From Globodera rostochiensis (taxonomy: Eukaryota > Nematoda > Chromadorea > Rhabditida > Heteroderidae), in NCBI GenBank assembly GCA_018350325.1, contig JAEVLN010000003.1, positions 3,564,441-3,628,440 of the forward strand: a stretch of 64,000 nucleotides of DNA. Reading direction: 5' to 3'. The position numbers were made by a program, and so were the translations under genes. Each line of letters opens with the position of its first letter. Positions within the stretch are counted from its first letter, which is position 1. Positions 1 through 12,184 of this stretch are shown here, one piece after another. The notes under the pieces were generated by a model. It made no database searches. It was not told where the DNA came from and saw only the letters and a program-made list of their open reading frames with translations.

Positions 1-3000
1 AAGAAAGCATCAATGCTTAAGAAGATTACCATATTTGAACATGATCGTCATCATTGGTTCCTTGCAAATCTTTGGACCAAGACCGTCTACAACGAAAATA
101 TAAAAATTGACCAAAAATTATTAAAATTACCAATTTTATGCACAGTGTCCGAAAACTGGTCCCATGTGTAGAGACCCCGATATTGGCATTTATGGTCACG
201 GAAAAGCACGAGGAAATGTTTGGAGTCACTTTGGGCAATAGCCGCCTGTGCCTTAATATGTGAATTTATTGAGTCGATCGGCAGAGTGTGTTCAAAACGA
301 TAGCAATATTAACATATTCTACGACACGAGTTAATTAGTTATCGCAAAATTACTTCGCTCGTCAAACGCCAATTCTTTTTTCAATGGTTACCTTTTGTCG
401 CTGATCGTTGCTGACATGGCCCGGAAAGACGCTGTACTGGAGTGCGTTCATGATCAGTCCGCGGTTGGATTTCGGTTGTTGCTTCGCGTACAGTTTCAGA
501 GATGGCTCCGCCGTTGAGGGAACGTTGGCACGCGCTGTGGAAGTGCCACCGTTCTGCTCATTGTCAGCATTTTCGTTTCCCACGTTGCTCTGTGCTCGAC
601 CCAACCGTCTGGACAGAGTTCCACCAGCGCAGTCCAAATTCATCTATATAAAAAAAGTCAAAACGTTTATTAATCCCGCAATTGCAGACATTGCTTTGAC
701 TCTTCGGTCGGCCAAATGGCGGCGGTTGACTATGCCCGCGGTTCAGAGAAATTGTGGACGAAGCGCATGTTCGTGCCGAGCCGGGCTCCAACAATTCCTG
801 CTCCATTTTCTTCCGTTTGTAACCCTCTAGCAACTTTTGCCTGAACAAATTGAATCTTATAATTGTTTAAATATAGGGGAGTTTCAGATTTAATGATGAG
901 TAGAAGAATGCAGCTCTAGCATACATGCAAATGAGTAAAACCAAGAACATTTGCTTTGGTACGTCCGTTCCTCAACTAAAAGTGCCGGCACCTACCGTTT
1001 CTGTACCCGCTCCATCTTGCGCATCTCTGCCTGCTCCATCCGTTGCATTTTGACTTGCAGCCGGTCGATGTCCTCCGACTCCTTCTCCTCACTCTTCGCC
1101 ATCATTCGCTCCTTACGTCGTATTTGACTGGCCAAAATTGCGCGTCGCTTCGCCTGCATTTCAGGCGTCTGAGAACGGATCAATTTCGTAAAACTTGGAA
1201 AAAACAACGACACAGACCATCTCTGAATTTGGCTCACTGACGTTCTCGAGCACCGATCCGCCGCTACGATTGTTAGCCGACGCGGAGCCATTCACAACAG
1301 TTGCTGGAGACAACAAAGCCACACTGGCATCCGTCAAAGATTTTGTGTAGGTTTGATTAAGCACGAGCAAATTATCTAAAATAAACAAATGCAACTTTTT
1401 TCGTTTGATTTCTTTTTTTAGTTAACCTCGGCAAAAGTAAAGATACCCTTTTCCGGACTGTTCACAGCCGATCCTTCACCACTACCGCCACTCAATTGCG
1501 CAACCATTCGTCCCCTGCTTCCCGCTGATGGACCTCCTTTTCCGGGCGAGGAAAAGTTTGGATTTTGGATGGATTTGTCCGTCTCCGACTGTTTCTGGGC
1601 CCAAGTTTTGCGCTGAGGTCGATCACCGTCACGATAAGTCATTTGGCTCCAGTTTGTCAGATCCCTGTTCAAGTCCAGTTGTGGATCCAATCTGCTGGCA
1701 GGTGCCTAAACCATTTTCTGTTTATTCCTCGACAATAAAATGAGTCTCAGCAAGTTTTTCTGCTTAAATTCAATGAAAGCAAAAAATCACATTGGCCTGA
1801 TGAAGTCGAAAGACGGCGGTTGAAGATTCCTCTAGCTGACAATGGGCACCACCAAAAAGTTGGGTTTGGTGTGGCGGAAGTGGAGGAGGCATTTGAAAAG
1901 CCTCAGCCGACGGGAACATCGATGCGGTGTTGATCGGAGGAGGAAGAGGTGACGGAACGTAATTCTGTTGAAGCTGATGTTGTTGAAAGCCCATATGATT
2001 TGTCGGGAACTGTTGCGGATTCTTAAAAAATATTTAAGAAATTTGTTATGAGAAAAAGCTCTAGACAGTCTTTCAAATTTTCTGGATTCTGTGAAAACTA
2101 TCGAATTCTTGAATATAATGAACATAAATTCCGATTGACAAGCACCTGCTGATAGAATGGCTGGTGAAATTGCTGTTGTGATTGATGGTGCAGCGGAGGC
2201 TGTTGAGGATACGAAAAGGACGTCGGGATTTGTTGCATGTGCAAATGCATCGGCTGTGAAGAGGACTGCAACGGGCCGACACCAAACGACGGACTACCAA
2301 CACCGTAAGGGCTAATAGTAGCAAATTGATGCTGCTGTTGTTGATGGGTCGGGTGAAGATCGCTGGGGACAGCGTATTGTGACTGGAATCGACAACGGGA
2401 GTAAAAACCAAAAAATCTGGCTTTATCGTTATGCTGTATAACTATTCGAGTCATGTTCGTCATCCAACCTGTTCAGTCAGTTGTTGACGTTGTTGTGCAA
2501 TGGAACTTGGATGGGGCATCGTAGCGAATTGATGTGCTCCACCGCCAAAGTGCTGCTGAGAACTCGCCGGACCCATCAAAGACGAAGGATCGACGACAAA
2601 CGATGATCCGTTGTGCGCTTTCAGCGTACAGTTCGCAATCGGAGAGAGCATCGGATGGGAGGAGGAAACGGAGCCAAAGCTGCCCATCTGGGGCGTACTC
2701 GTCTGCATCATCGCGTTGGGCGTCTGCTGAGTGAAGGGCCCACCAGTGGCAGTTTGAGACGGAATTAACCCTTAAAAGAGATAATAAAGAAAGAAAACTT
2801 AAATTATAAAATAAAAATTAAGTAGCGTAACATTATCTAAGGGGAAAGAAACGCTATCAGTTTAACGTCGGACATGACAAATACAGAAAAGCCGAGTATC
2901 CGCCGACTTCGGGTGGTAAACAATGTTTGATTTCTAAAAAATAACTAACTAACGTTGTTGCTGGGGTGTCCAAAGTTGTTGTTGAGGCCGTTCATAATAT

Positions 3001-6000
3001 TGTGTGGTGGCGTTGGGTGCCACGTTCTGTTGGCTTCCGAAATAAGTCTTAAGCAAATAGCTAGTAATTGTAAGCAAAGCTAACTTTGAATAATTTTCAA
3101 ATGTCCTATTATAATGAAGAACCCCAAAAGGCATTTAATCGTGCAATGGTTTTACCGGCATTTGCTGAAATTGCGCCACCAAAGTGTTGTCATTAGTCGG
3201 AGAAAGCAAATCAGTTGGCTGATTTTGGACAATTGGACTCGACTGAGCTTGTGGCGACTCAATCTGAAGCTTTTATGGACAAATAATGTCAGTCTTTTTG
3301 TCACTTACATTCGCACTTTTGCTCATCACTCTGAAAAAAGCGTCTTTGCCCGCCTCACACCGTCGCTGTCCCTGTTTTGCCCTGTCAATAAAAAATTATA
3401 ATAAATTTTCGTCAAATTGTGAATTGGCCGCTGACATTTCAATTTGCTGCCGTTGTGCTAATTGTCGACGCATTTCCTCCATTTGAAGCCGAATTTCGGC
3501 TGTGTTTCTAAGCGTGCGCTGTTTCTGAGCCGAATTTTGTTGTTGCGACGGATCATTTGACGGGTCATGGCCAGCCTTGGATTTAAATTAGAGTCAGGAC
3601 TTTGGGGCTATCAAAAAACAAAGGCTAACGTTGAAAGCAGCAAAATGAGTAACGTTCGGAGCATTAGGGTCCAAGTTGCTTGGCCTGGGCGTGCTAACAG
3701 TCAACGAATCTTTGGTCCTGAAACCGCAATTTTCTCAGTATTTTGTTACAGTGCGTTAAATTACTGAAGCGTTGAGTTGGTACCAAAAGAGTCTTCAGAA
3801 GCCAAGGAAGATGCTGAAAATTAACATAAAAAATTCATTTTCTTTTTTATTATTCACCTCTGTCACGAGTGTTCGCCATTACAGGACGATTATTCGAATT
3901 TCTCACTCCGAACTTTCCCTTATTTGAGTAAGCGATGTCCTGAGTTCGAAGATCCGGAATTGACTGAATAGGAACAAAACGCCTTTGTTGCAGTGAAGCA
4001 GGCGTCGGTTCTAAACAAATGTGTCATTCGGTTAGTTGTCGATTTGATAAACTTCTAGAATACATACTTGAACCCCACCAAATTGGACAACAATCACTTA
4101 TATAAAAGCTTTCAAACATGCTCGGAACGAATCTGCAATAATATTTTGCTATGATGCTGAAATTTGTCGGAACATAGCAAATTATTAATGCATATTCGTT
4201 TCCAGATGTTCGAAAGCCACTTCTTTCGGAGTTGAAACCGCCAAAAAATGTTATCAGATTCGTGCGTTAGACTTAGAGTGGAATCGAATGATAAACATTT
4301 GTCCAATTTGGTGAGGTACAAGTATTCTACCGACAACGTTAAGAATTAATAAAGTCTTAAGTTAACGAAGCTGTGCACTGTAAAATCGCACCCTACGAGT
4401 AATCCAATGAATTGGGGTTGGGGTGGGTGAGAAAGAAGGAACACTAAACATTCATTCCGTTTATTTGTGTGCTACACTCACTCCTTTACAAACAAACGGT
4501 CGCGCACTTCTACAACTCTGTTCATTCTTAACCAAATAATTCGAACTTATCAGTTGGGCTGGGATTTATGTTTTTTGTGAATATGTTTTGAAGTTTCAAA
4601 TTACATATTTTAGCATATTTCTGGGAGCACATTCATTTAGTACCGTCAACTGTGTCAGCAATTTTTGAAAGTCGATCTTTTTAACTCAACCAAACCAGAG
4701 CAGGGACGTAGCTAGGACAAATTTTCGGCGGGGGGGGGGGGGGGGGGGGGGATTCGCCACCCGAGCGCGGCTTAAATGGCTCAGTGCCGTTTGAGCGCCA
4801 GTGTAAGCCATACCAAGGAATCGTTGTAAAAAATTTATCACAAATTCAAAAATGCAAAACAAAAGGCCCCCCCCTTGTTTTTTTTTCTCAAATTTCATTT
4901 CGGGGGGGGGGGGAATTCCCCCCCCCACCCGCCCCCCCCCTGGCTACGTCCCTGAACCAGAGGTAAGCAAAAGGTCATTCGAAAGCTCTAAGCTTTTAAA
5001 AGTGTTGTTAAGTCAAAGCTAAACAATTAGGGAAACCGAGAAAAAGTTATTTTATAAAACTATGAAAACCCCCGATTTTGGGTGCTTTTCCACATTGAAC
5101 TTTTTTAAAAATGATTGACCCGTTTGGCTTTTCTTTTAAACGATTCTTCTTATTTAGATTTTTCAAATGGATTGTTTGCTTGATTTGGTTGAGCTTAAAT
5201 TGCTGGTACTGAAGTGACTGAAAGGAACTGCTTCGTATTTCAGGTTAGGGCTCAAATGAAGCCGAGATTGCCCTGGCGATGACTTGGCCTGGTGGTTGAA
5301 CTTTTTCGGTTTCCTTTGAATCTCGTTTCGAACCGGTTAAATTTGTTAAAATTGCCTCTAAGTTTCCTTTAGGCTTCAAATACATATGTTAAAAGGAATA
5401 TACGTAAAGAAATTTAAGAACGTCTCCTTTTAAAGCGGAGAAATGAATCGGTGAAAAGTCCAAATTTCCAAAAATACATTAAATACATCAACTTGATGTC
5501 ATCAAGCCAAATCTAATATGAATAACTTTTGCCAAAACCTTTTGTGCGTGTGTAACAAATGATTGATAAGATTGGATTGAAATATCTGGCATGCAGAATT
5601 TTAGTACCATAAATTTGTTTAAAGGACAAGTTCTGGACGCAAATGTTTTTATAATTTGGTCTTTTATGGAAATTAAGCGATTAATCGGAGTTTAAATTGG
5701 TTGTGATGCCAGAGAATAGAAAGGCATTTGAGAGTAAAAAGGCATGGCGCCTGCGGCACAGAGGTAGAACTGCCCGCAGTTCGGCGGGTGAATCGGAAAC
5801 ACCGGCGATGGAAGACCTTTCTGTTCTACCCTCTGAAACTCTTTTGGGAACATCTCCAGGCCGTTCAAGGGAAATGGAGTGAACACTCCGCTAAAAGATA
5901 AAAAGCCGAACCCCTCCAAAAAGTGTTCTAAGGGGGGGGGGGGCTGCCAAATGTTAAAATAAGCTAAACCTCAAAATGCCAATAATTCGATTTACGAAAG

Positions 6001-7640
6001 CAAAACCAAAACAAAAGCACCTGCCGGTGGCATCAGCGAATGGCTTTCAAAAAATTGAAAGAAGTCAGCCAAAAACACGTTGATATTGGGCTGGAGTGAT
6101 TCGTGAAGGTAAAGAATGTCCTCCGTCTCAAAATGAAAAGGATTCCACGGGAGAAATGACGCGCAAAACTTTCTAAAACAAAATGCTCAGAAATTCCGAA
6201 AACGGCGCTTTCGCGGAGAGGAACCTCAAAATTTCCAAATTGAAACGGCAATCGTTGACAGTCATTGGGTCGTTAAAACAAATCTCTTAAAATTGAAAAT
6301 TAAACAAAACTTTTATTTTTATGCTTGTAAATGTCCATTTTTCTTTCTGAAATGCAAACCAAAAAAAAAGCGTGCCCTTACCGCGTAGAGGCAATTCGTC
6401 GGACCGGTAAAAGGAAATGAGCGCGCAAATGCATGTGCCGTCGCAGAGATCCTCGTAAAGGTCCTCCATCTCGGGAATTATCGGCAGTTCATCGACACCG
6501 AGCAGTCCGTTGCGTTCAATGTCATCCCTGACGAGCAGACAGATCTTTGAACGGAAAATACGAGTGATCAAAAGTTAAACGGACGAATGTGATCAGAGCT
6601 CCAAAGTCCAAAGGTCCCCTGATTTTAAATATTGTCATATCTTGGATTTGCTACCCCAAAATTGGCCGTTTTGATCGGTATTTTATTATTAATCGTTCAT
6701 TTTCGGAGTTCTGTGAGCGAATGCCTTGTTTATCCAGAAAAGGAGGGCGTCCACGCAGTCCAACGGCTCCTCTCGCTTTTCAACCGAAGTGTAATTGCTA
6801 AAAAGAAGAATTCAATCTCGAAGTTCACCATTGGAACAGACGAGATCGCTTGCACAATTTTCTCGATGGAGACCAACGAGCGAAGATGGGCGGTCATCAG
6901 GGCATCGGTCATGTGCAGATGGGCGCCCTTAACTCGAAAATTAATAATCTAAAATGAAAGAACGGGGCGGCGTACAATGTTGAACGGGTTGGACTGCAAC
7001 AGCGTCTCTTCCACAATTCCGTTGCCGTCCAAGTCGCGCACGTCGATGCCCTCGCGGGAGAGAGCGCTGAACACGGCGCCAATGTTGTGCTGAGGGGCCG
7101 CCGCGATGGCGGCGTCTTGGAAAATGCGGGACGCCGCGAGGCAGTACAGAGAGCCGTTGACAAGGCTGGCGATCAGTGGGGGAGACGGCTGATGAGACAT
7201 TATTTTTTAGTTAAGTAAATTGGTCAATTTTCGGAAACCTAAAACCCTCAAGGGCAAAAGCTACATAAATAAATAAATTATATTTTACACTTTTTCGAAT
7301 GTTGAAAAGTACACCAAATGATTTTTACATTTTTTTCTGGTGCCCCCCCCCCCTCCAGAATTACCTGCAAATGGCCGTCGACATCGCTAAAGAACAGCTC
7401 ACGAAGTCCGTCCGGCACGTAATTGTCGCCGTAGACGCGTGACACAAGCCATTTGAGAGAGGCTTTCATTTTGCCCTGCCATTTTCTAATTCTCATTTTT
7501 TAAAATTGAACTCTTCAAACCTCCTCCGGTCTATAATTGGCCACATTGGCTATGTGTCTATTGCTGTTGCTGCTACTACACGAACTGCTCCTCGTCATGG
7601 CAGTTGTTCTGCTTTTTCTGTCATTTTGTTCATTTTCCAT
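1..7640 (-). CDS. ptrn-1: Patronin/CAMSAP microtubule minus-end binding protein (3' end missing)
   Basis: Multi-exon gene read right to left. The start is ATG at 7640 (MENEQNDRKSR...), joined to exons at about 7487-7366, 7190-6977 and 6950-6805. The CAMSAP calponin-homology region follows at about 6798-6730 (DALLFWINK) and 6548-6383 (ICLLVRDDIERNG, EDLYEDLCDGTCICALISFY), continuing at 6270-6023. A long Ser/Pro/Gln-rich linker lies at about 5900-1420, then a charged helix at 1170-1005 (QAKRRAILASQIRRKERM). The C-terminal CKK domain runs from about 500 to the left edge (KSNRGLIMNALQYSVFPGH; KHFLVLFRDHKCQYRGLYTW; GLGPKICKEPMMTIMFKY). Family knowledge: patronins cap and stabilise microtubule minus ends, and CKK is the lattice-binding domain. 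The order CH-linker-coil-CKK leaves little doubt. The last CKK residues and stop lie beyond position 1. Linker exon borders are approximate. Two MITEs lie in its introns. Confidence 0.93.
4059..4332. mobile_element. Fold-back MITE in a patronin intron
   Basis: The left end at about 4067 (ACTTGAACCCCACCAAATTG...) is the reverse complement of the right end at about 4325 (...CAATTTGGTGAGGTACAAGT) with two mismatches. The inner parts also pair: 4105-4150 against 4170-4215. The whole 270-bp unit can therefore fold into one imperfect hairpin. No coding capacity. Superfamily not assigned because no clean target duplication was found. Confidence 0.7.
4701..4954. mobile_element. hAT-type MITE with 8-bp target duplication
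   Basis: A 254-bp element in a patronin intron. It begins CAGGGACGTAGCTAGG and ends CCTGGCTACGTCCCTG, which are inverted repeats of each other with one mismatch. It is flanked on both sides by AACCAGAG (4693-4700 and 4955-4962). Eight-base target duplications and CAGGG-type ends are typical of hAT elements. The inside contains G- and C-homopolymers of 9-20 bases and no open frame of note. Confidence 0.85.
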
Positions 7641-8678
7641 GGGTTAGTCTGAAAAAGGAATTGAAACCAAACAAACCGATGAAAAGTCATGGAAACGGAC
7701 AAAACTCATCGTGTTTTGAAGGAATTAGAAAACTGAACGAAAATGAGCATTGCATTTTAATGAAACGAGTTTGAACTGCCTCACAAATTAGTTCTTTCCA
7801 CGACAGACTTTGAATATGTTTTGGTAAAATGTGCAAAATGTTTGAGACAGAAAGTCCCGGGACCGGATGTCACGGAATGGCCGTGTAATTGAGTAACACT
7901 GAATTATGGCGGGAAATTATGTAATTGAAGGGGACGAAGACGACGACGCTGCTGGGCGTCCCCCCACCCCCCAGAGATAATAATGGAGGTAAGCGACAAC
8001 AAACAACAAAAGAAAAGAAGGTAAGGAAAGGGGGGGGGGATTTTGGTTGGATTGGGTTCGAAAGTATTCGAATTTGAAGGGAAAGGGGGGGGGGCAAACT
8101 CCAAAAAATGGGAGGCGGCGTTTAAATCTTTGGGTGAAGGAATTGTGCGACTATTCCCGCTGCTTCTCTTTGCTGAAAAGGGCGGCGAAGGTGGCAAAAT
8201 CCCGTGCATTTCCGTAATTCCTTGAGTGGTGTTGCGACGGGAAAAGAATTCGACGATCTGAGGAGGGATAAGAAAATGATCTGATCAGAGATGAGATTGG
8301 TCTTATCGATTAACCGAACCAACGGAGAAAGTAAATATTGGGTTCTTTTCAGTCCTTGAAGCTCTGAAGCGTAAATAAAAGAACGGATTTAGTAACAAAC
8401 AACATTTGTCTTTTATTTTTTTGGCATTATAAAAAATGAACTAGCCAACCCAGCTAACCCAGTAATCACATAATTGCAAAAACGATTAGACTACCTAATT
8501 AGTGCGCGCAAGGCGCAACTGAAAAAGCGCCTGTGGCAAATTGACTCGAAAAGGAGATTTGAATTTGGCAATTATTTGGCACGTTTAAAAATAAAACAAA
8601 AATGCTTTTTTTGCCTCGCGTTGCTTTCTTGGCCACTTTGTTGTTGTTGGAAGGTCGGGTGTCATTATACGCCGCCTG

Positions 8679-8869
8679 CAAGGGCGTAGCCAGGGGGGGG
8701 GGGGCGTGGGGCCCGGCCCCCCCCCAAAAATTTTTTTTGGAGAAAAAAAAACCAAAGGGGGACCCTTTTGTTTTTCAAAATTTTGTAATTTTTGGACCAA
8801 AAATACACCCCTAAGAATCGACTTTTGGATCGGCCCCCCCCCCGAAAAAAATTCCTGGCTACGCCCTTG
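8679..8869. mobile_element. hAT-type MITE with 8-bp target duplication
   Basis: A 191-bp element with perfect 16-bp terminal inverted repeats (CAAGGGCGTAGCCAGG and CCTGGCTACGCCCTTG). It is flanked by GCCGCCTG at 8671-8678 and 8870-8877. Same family as the copy at 4701-4954 and the broken copy ending at 38398. No coding capacity. It lies directly upstream of NDUFA9. Confidence 0.9.
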
Positions 8870-8897
8870 GCCGCCTGATCAATTTTTTGAAATTTCG

Positions 8898-8909
8898 TTT
8901 AGATATTCA
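8898..8909 (+). promoter_or_regulatory. Candidate trans-splice acceptor of NDUFA9
   Basis: The sequence TTTCGTTTAG ends at 8902, seven bases before the ATG at 8910. An acceptor-like TTTAG directly before the start codon, with no upstream exon needed, fits spliced-leader addition in nematodes. Inference only. Confidence 0.4.
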
Positions 8910-11672
8910 ATGATTACAAGATTTTCCCAATCTCTGCCCGAATATTTCTTAAGAAACGGGAATTTTTGCTCGATCCGCGCCAGGCTTCAATATTCGAGTG
9001 CAGAAAATGTCCCAGAGAATGTGCCAGAGCCATTGATCAGCTCCAGCAATGTTGCCCAATTTCGTAAAGGTCCGGGCGGTCGTTCCAGCTTTTCGGGAAA
9101 TGTCGTCACAGGTGCCAAGCAATCGAATTTTATGCCAATTAATTATTCTGTCAATTTTAGTTTTTGGCTCCACCGGTTTCACCGGCCTAAGGGTGGTCAA
9201 TCGGCTGGCTAAACACGGCAATCAGCTGATATTGCCGTACCGCTGCGACGCTTATTTTGTTAAGGAGCTTAAAGTAATGTGCGACCTCGGCCAAGTTCTG
9301 TTCTTCCCGTTCCAACTCAACGACGATGAAAGCATCCGAAAAGCTGTCAAACACAGCAATATCGTGATCAATTTGATCGGCACGTACATCGACACAGTGT
9401 ACGGTTAAAGGGGGGAGGGGGGTGGGGGAATTTCCAAATTGGAGGAGATGAGTTGGGTTGGCATTCGAAATTTTTGGATTTTATTTTTTGTTTTTAAGGA
9501 ATTATTCCATTTACGACACTAATGTCGAGGGGGCCGGAAAGATTGCGCGCATTTGTCGAGAGATGGGCGTGGAACGTTTAGTGCATGTGAGTGCGATGAA
9601 TGCGGACCCTTCGTACAAAACGCGCTTTATCAAAAATGTAAGCGATGAAATTTAACCAAAATTATCGTTATGTTTTATTCGTTGTTTAAAAGATAATTTC
9701 TTAAATAAAAATAATTTATCTTTTGAAAAGGGCGCCTTTCTGAAAAGCAAAGGAATGGGTGAGCAGGCGGTCCTTGCCGAATTCCCAAACGCCACAATAA
9801 TTCGACCGTCGGTGCTTTATGGCGAATTCGACCGCTTCATTTACCCTATGCTGACCCGCTGGCGCAAAAATCCTCTCGACATGGTCTACGCGTTCAATTT
9901 GGGCAACGGCATTTATAAAATGCCACTTTTTGTGAGCGCTTTTCAAAAAATCTAATTGCTTCTAAAAGAATCAAAAAAAATTTAAATTTTTATATTTCTG
10001 ACAATTTCTGAAAATGCAAAAATGGAATGAGTCAATTCGAACTTTTTCTTTAAGGTAAATGATTTTTCCAACGGAGTGGCCAAGGCGGCAATGGATCCGA
10101 CAGCTGTGGGCAAAACGTACGAATTTGTTGGGCCGCATTGCTACGAAATGTGCGAATTGGTCGGCAAATTTAGTTTTGGGGGTTTTTGGGGGCATATATT
10201 CTGGAATAGCCGAAATGTAAGGAAAAACCCCGACGGCGTAGATTCTAACATTTTTTTATTGTTAAAAATTTAACCCTTTTTTTGGCTTTTCGTTGCCTTT
10301 TTAGGCTCATCTAAACTTTTGGGTTGGCTCGGCGGTCTTGTTCTTTTTAAACGAATTTTTCATAGGGGTTTTCGGGGACGTAGATCCAAACTACCTCTGT
10401 TCGACCGATTCTTGACCCTGAATTCGAACATTTTCTCGAAAATTCAAACTTTCCAAAAACAGGCTTCAAATATTAAAAGCACAAAATTACAACAAAAAGG
10501 CAACGAAGTGTGCTTTTTTTTGAATGATTTTGAGGCCTAAAATTGTTTTTGGAAGCTTTTGATTTTCCGAAAAATGTTTGAATTCAGTTGTGGAATTGAT
10601 AGAAAACAGAGGTCAGTTCGGATTCTACGCTTTTGAAATCCCTATTGACTATTACCGGGCAGGCACTGCTTTCCCCCCTTTTGACGTCACTGATTTTTGA
10701 TCAAATTTTTTTAAAGAATCTTTTCTTTTAAAGAATGGCCCTTTTCTTCATTAAAAGTGTCCCACAATTTCAGCTCGACTTCATTTGCTTGAAGGGCGGT
10801 CTCAGCCGCGAATATAGCTTTTACTACCGCAGAATTGGCATTCGTGAGCCGTGGTTTCTGTTCATATCGTTTCTCTGTTATACATTTACGAAACTTTACC
10901 GTCGTCCCGGCTTTATCAACTGGGAATGGTTCGATTTTGTGGTGGGTTCTGAATGGTCTCGACATTTAATCAAATTTGATTTTTTTTTGATAGCACAAAT
11001 AAATGTTGTGTAACATATTTTGGCCAGATTTTTGTGAATATATTCGAAATTTCTCCAAAAATTTATTAAGAAAAATACAATAAAGCCAAAAAAATCCTAA
11101 ACTCAATTTGTTAATGCCCCTCCCCCTAAAAGTACGTTTGCTTATACGAATTTGCCCCCTTTAAGATTGATACAAAAAATTATATAATTAGATTTTTTTA
11201 AACAAATTTAAAGTGATTCATTTGGCATCCTGCGAGGGGGCTGATAAAACGAATTTTGAGGGTTTTCGGCATAAATTGAGTAAATTTGTTCGGGTTTTTT
11301 ACACACAAATAAATCCGATTCTTAATTAAAATGTAAATGAATCCGCCATTTTGTGCAATTCCCTTCTTCAGGAAGCGACCAGTGACGTGCTGACGGGCGG
11401 CGGCACGCGGACTCTAAAGGATTTGGGCATAACTAACCTGGCCGAATTTGAGGAAGCGGGCGGACGGCACTGCATGCAAATGTCCTTTCTGAAGTAATCA
11501 TTTGGATCTTTTTGGTGGGGGTTTATTTGTCTTATCTTCCAGACCCTATGAACTCGACTACGACGATTACCCTCACCCGCCGCTCCCCCTCCGTTCGCCG
11601 CCCCTTTACAAACAGAAGCAAACCGCCTTCGATGTCCGGGACGTTCTCACGGAGCAAAGGGCGTTCGGACTT
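8910..11672 (+). CDS. NDUFA9: NADH dehydrogenase 1 alpha subcomplex subunit 9 (complex I)
   Basis: Accessory subunit of mitochondrial complex I with a short-chain-dehydrogenase-like NAD(P)H fold. Clear exons: 8910-9111, 9161-9383, 9499-9637, 9731-9931, 10055 to about 10170, 10774-10941, 11372-11494 and 11542-11672. A very small exon near 10587-10611 is likely. The first exon gives an Arg/Ser-rich N-terminus consistent with mitochondrial import. Exon 2 carries the nucleotide-binding motif [14 protein letters not shown] followed by LILPYRCD. Later blocks [29 protein letters not shown] and [18 protein letters not shown] match the family. The protein ends [14 protein letters not shown]. The stretch 10170-10770 contains a copy of the dispersed repeat seen elsewhere (10610-10650), which makes the exon pattern there uncertain. 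Confidence 0.92.
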
Positions 11673-12184
11673 TGAACGGAAGCGATGGGGGGACACAACA
11701 CACCGGAACGGAGTTGGATCTTCGGACGGATGGATTTTCTCTCATCCCTTTCCCCTCCCTTTCCTTCGCTATGTCAATTGGAACACCACAAATAGGCCGA
11801 CGACGAGGTGTAAAGTGTTATTTTATGTAAAAGCATTGTAAAAATGGTTATTAAAACAAAGAATTAATTAGAACAATTCGCTCATATCGGCAGCAAAGGC
11901 TGCTGCTAAATATTATCATTCTTCTGTGCTGAACTAATGATTAATGCTGTGCTTTTTTGTGTGACGGATAAATTATAAAAGTTGTCGATTTTCCAAAACC
12001 CGGGAAAATCAATTTTTTGAATTAGCCTAACCCGAACCCAAGGTATTTGTCGCCTGCTTAAGCTTAACTAAACATTGCATCAGTTAAAACAGAAACCAAA
12101 TCGATTTCTGATCAAAGTCTCAACCCTTTTGCAATTATACGGTGTCTTAATTATTGGAAATATTTTATGATTAGGGAGATTATA
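11673..12184. other. Intergenic region, NDUFA9 to serine protease homologue
   Basis: About 500 bp of AT-rich spacer between two plus-strand genes. It holds the NDUFA9 3' untranslated region (ATTAAAA near 11851). Nothing else was recognised. Confidence 0.6.

Larger units (their letters stand above)
7641..8909. other. Intergenic region between patronin and NDUFA9
   Basis: Divergent promoter region of about 1.3 kb. Patronin runs left and NDUFA9 runs right. It holds GA/GC-rich tracts around 7940-8100, no exon I could support, and one MITE (8679-8869) whose right end is only about 40 bases from the NDUFA9 start codon. Confidence 0.6.
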
